NCBI GenBank assembly: GCA_016933025.1
Contig: JAFGBT010000010.1
Location: 28,514-92,513, forward strand
From: Spirochaetota bacterium
Lineage (GTDB): Bacteria; Spirochaetota; UBA4802; UBA5550
Length of the DNA: 64,000 bases
Reading direction: 5' to 3'
A model generated the notes under the pieces. It did not search any database. It was not told the DNA's origin and saw only the letters and a list, made by a program, of their open reading frames with translations. Positions within the stretch are counted from its first letter, which is position 1, and each line of letters begins with the position of its first letter. The position numbers were made by a program, and so were the translations under genes. Below are positions 63,833-64,000 of this stretch, in pieces.

Positions 63833-63975
63833 AAAGGAGTATTGTATTTTCGCACATTATTGTCGCTGTTGCGTCGATAGGGTTTTTCCTCTCGACCATG
63901 TCGGGTGGCGGATGTGCGGGAGTGTTGACAAACTCAAAGAGAAATAAATTAATTGAAAATTATATGGAGACATAA
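63829..63975 (+). CDS. Tiny putative lipoprotein (48 residues)
   Basis: The ATG shares four bases with the stop of the barrel gene (ATGA), and AAGGAG-like bases are not needed if coupled. The product has a basic start, a hydrophobic stretch (IIVAVASIGFFLSTM) and SGGGC, which resembles a lipobox with Cys29. The mature part would be only 20 residues (CAGVLTNSKRNKLIENYMET). Overlap with a barrel gene suggests a small lipoprotein partner. Alternatively it is a membrane-anchored peptide or a fortuitous frame. Confidence 0.55.
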   Translation: MKRSIVFSHIIVAVASIGFFLSTMSGGGCAGVLTNSKRNKLIENYMET

Positions 63976-64000
63976 CAAATATGTAAGAAAATAATCAAAA

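Overview
The window is a chromosomal segment from a spirochaete, most likely a Leptospira-like lineage within Spirochaetota. The main evidence is two adjacent flagellar outer-layer protein genes in the Leptospira order (flaA2 then flaA1), a roughly 900-residue GreA with a long helical-repeat N-terminus as known from spirochaetes, CheX, and many lipoproteins and outer-membrane barrels. DapF and Ddl indicate diaminopimelate-type peptidoglycan. I see no insertion sequence, prophage, CRISPR array, rRNA or transfer island. Coding style looks uniform, so this reads as core chromosome rather than accessory DNA.

Layout. 1-2.1 kb: the end of a ribosomal protein/RNA polymerase operon (rpsD partial, rpoA, rplQ) closed by a bidirectional terminator. 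2.2-7.5 kb: exported proteins, a DUF2225-like zinc protein, truA, and a barrel plus large lipoprotein pair. 7.6-13.3 kb: a compact run lysC-ddl-HAD phosphatase, then pssA, an FAD oxidoreductase and moaC. 13.3-15.6 kb: groES-groEL under a CIRCE operator. 15.7-19.8 kb: a five-gene set beginning with a GHKL ATPase and a STAS-like/winged-helix protein. This is the best candidate for an undescribed regulatory system. 19.8-35.7 kb: mostly envelope and cell-wall genes (SPOR protein, pgsA, amidase, dapF, polysaccharide deacetylase, M23 peptidase, mannose-1-phosphate guanylyltransferase fusion, signal peptidase I), interspersed with a STAS protein, RsuA/RluB, a GNAT enzyme, a degenerate ADP-ribosylglycohydrolase and an M20 peptidase.

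35.8-41.1 kb: flaA2-flaA1, the giant GreA and tRNA-Leu(CAG). 41.2-48.4 kb: a membrane adenylate cyclase, lipoproteins, two divergent phosphofructokinases of different type (GGDG and GGDD) and a TPR protein. 48.8-53.4 kb: an rnfCDGEA electron-transport operon that starts with a small cysteine-rich protein and has no rnfB at its end. 53.5-64 kb: thyX, cheX, a SurA/PpiD-like chaperone, Trm112, an M30-type metallopeptidase lipoprotein, a von Willebrand A lipoprotein, an MDR oxidoreductase, a MORN-repeat lipoprotein, and a barrel overlapping a 48-residue lipoprotein gene.

A theme across the window is enzymes that keep their fold but lack catalytic residues: the ADP-ribosylglycohydrolase homologue, the phosphomannomutase half of the sugar-nucleotide enzyme, and a signal peptidase I whose expected lysine is arginine. 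All calls rest on reading motifs by eye. No database search or structure prediction was run.
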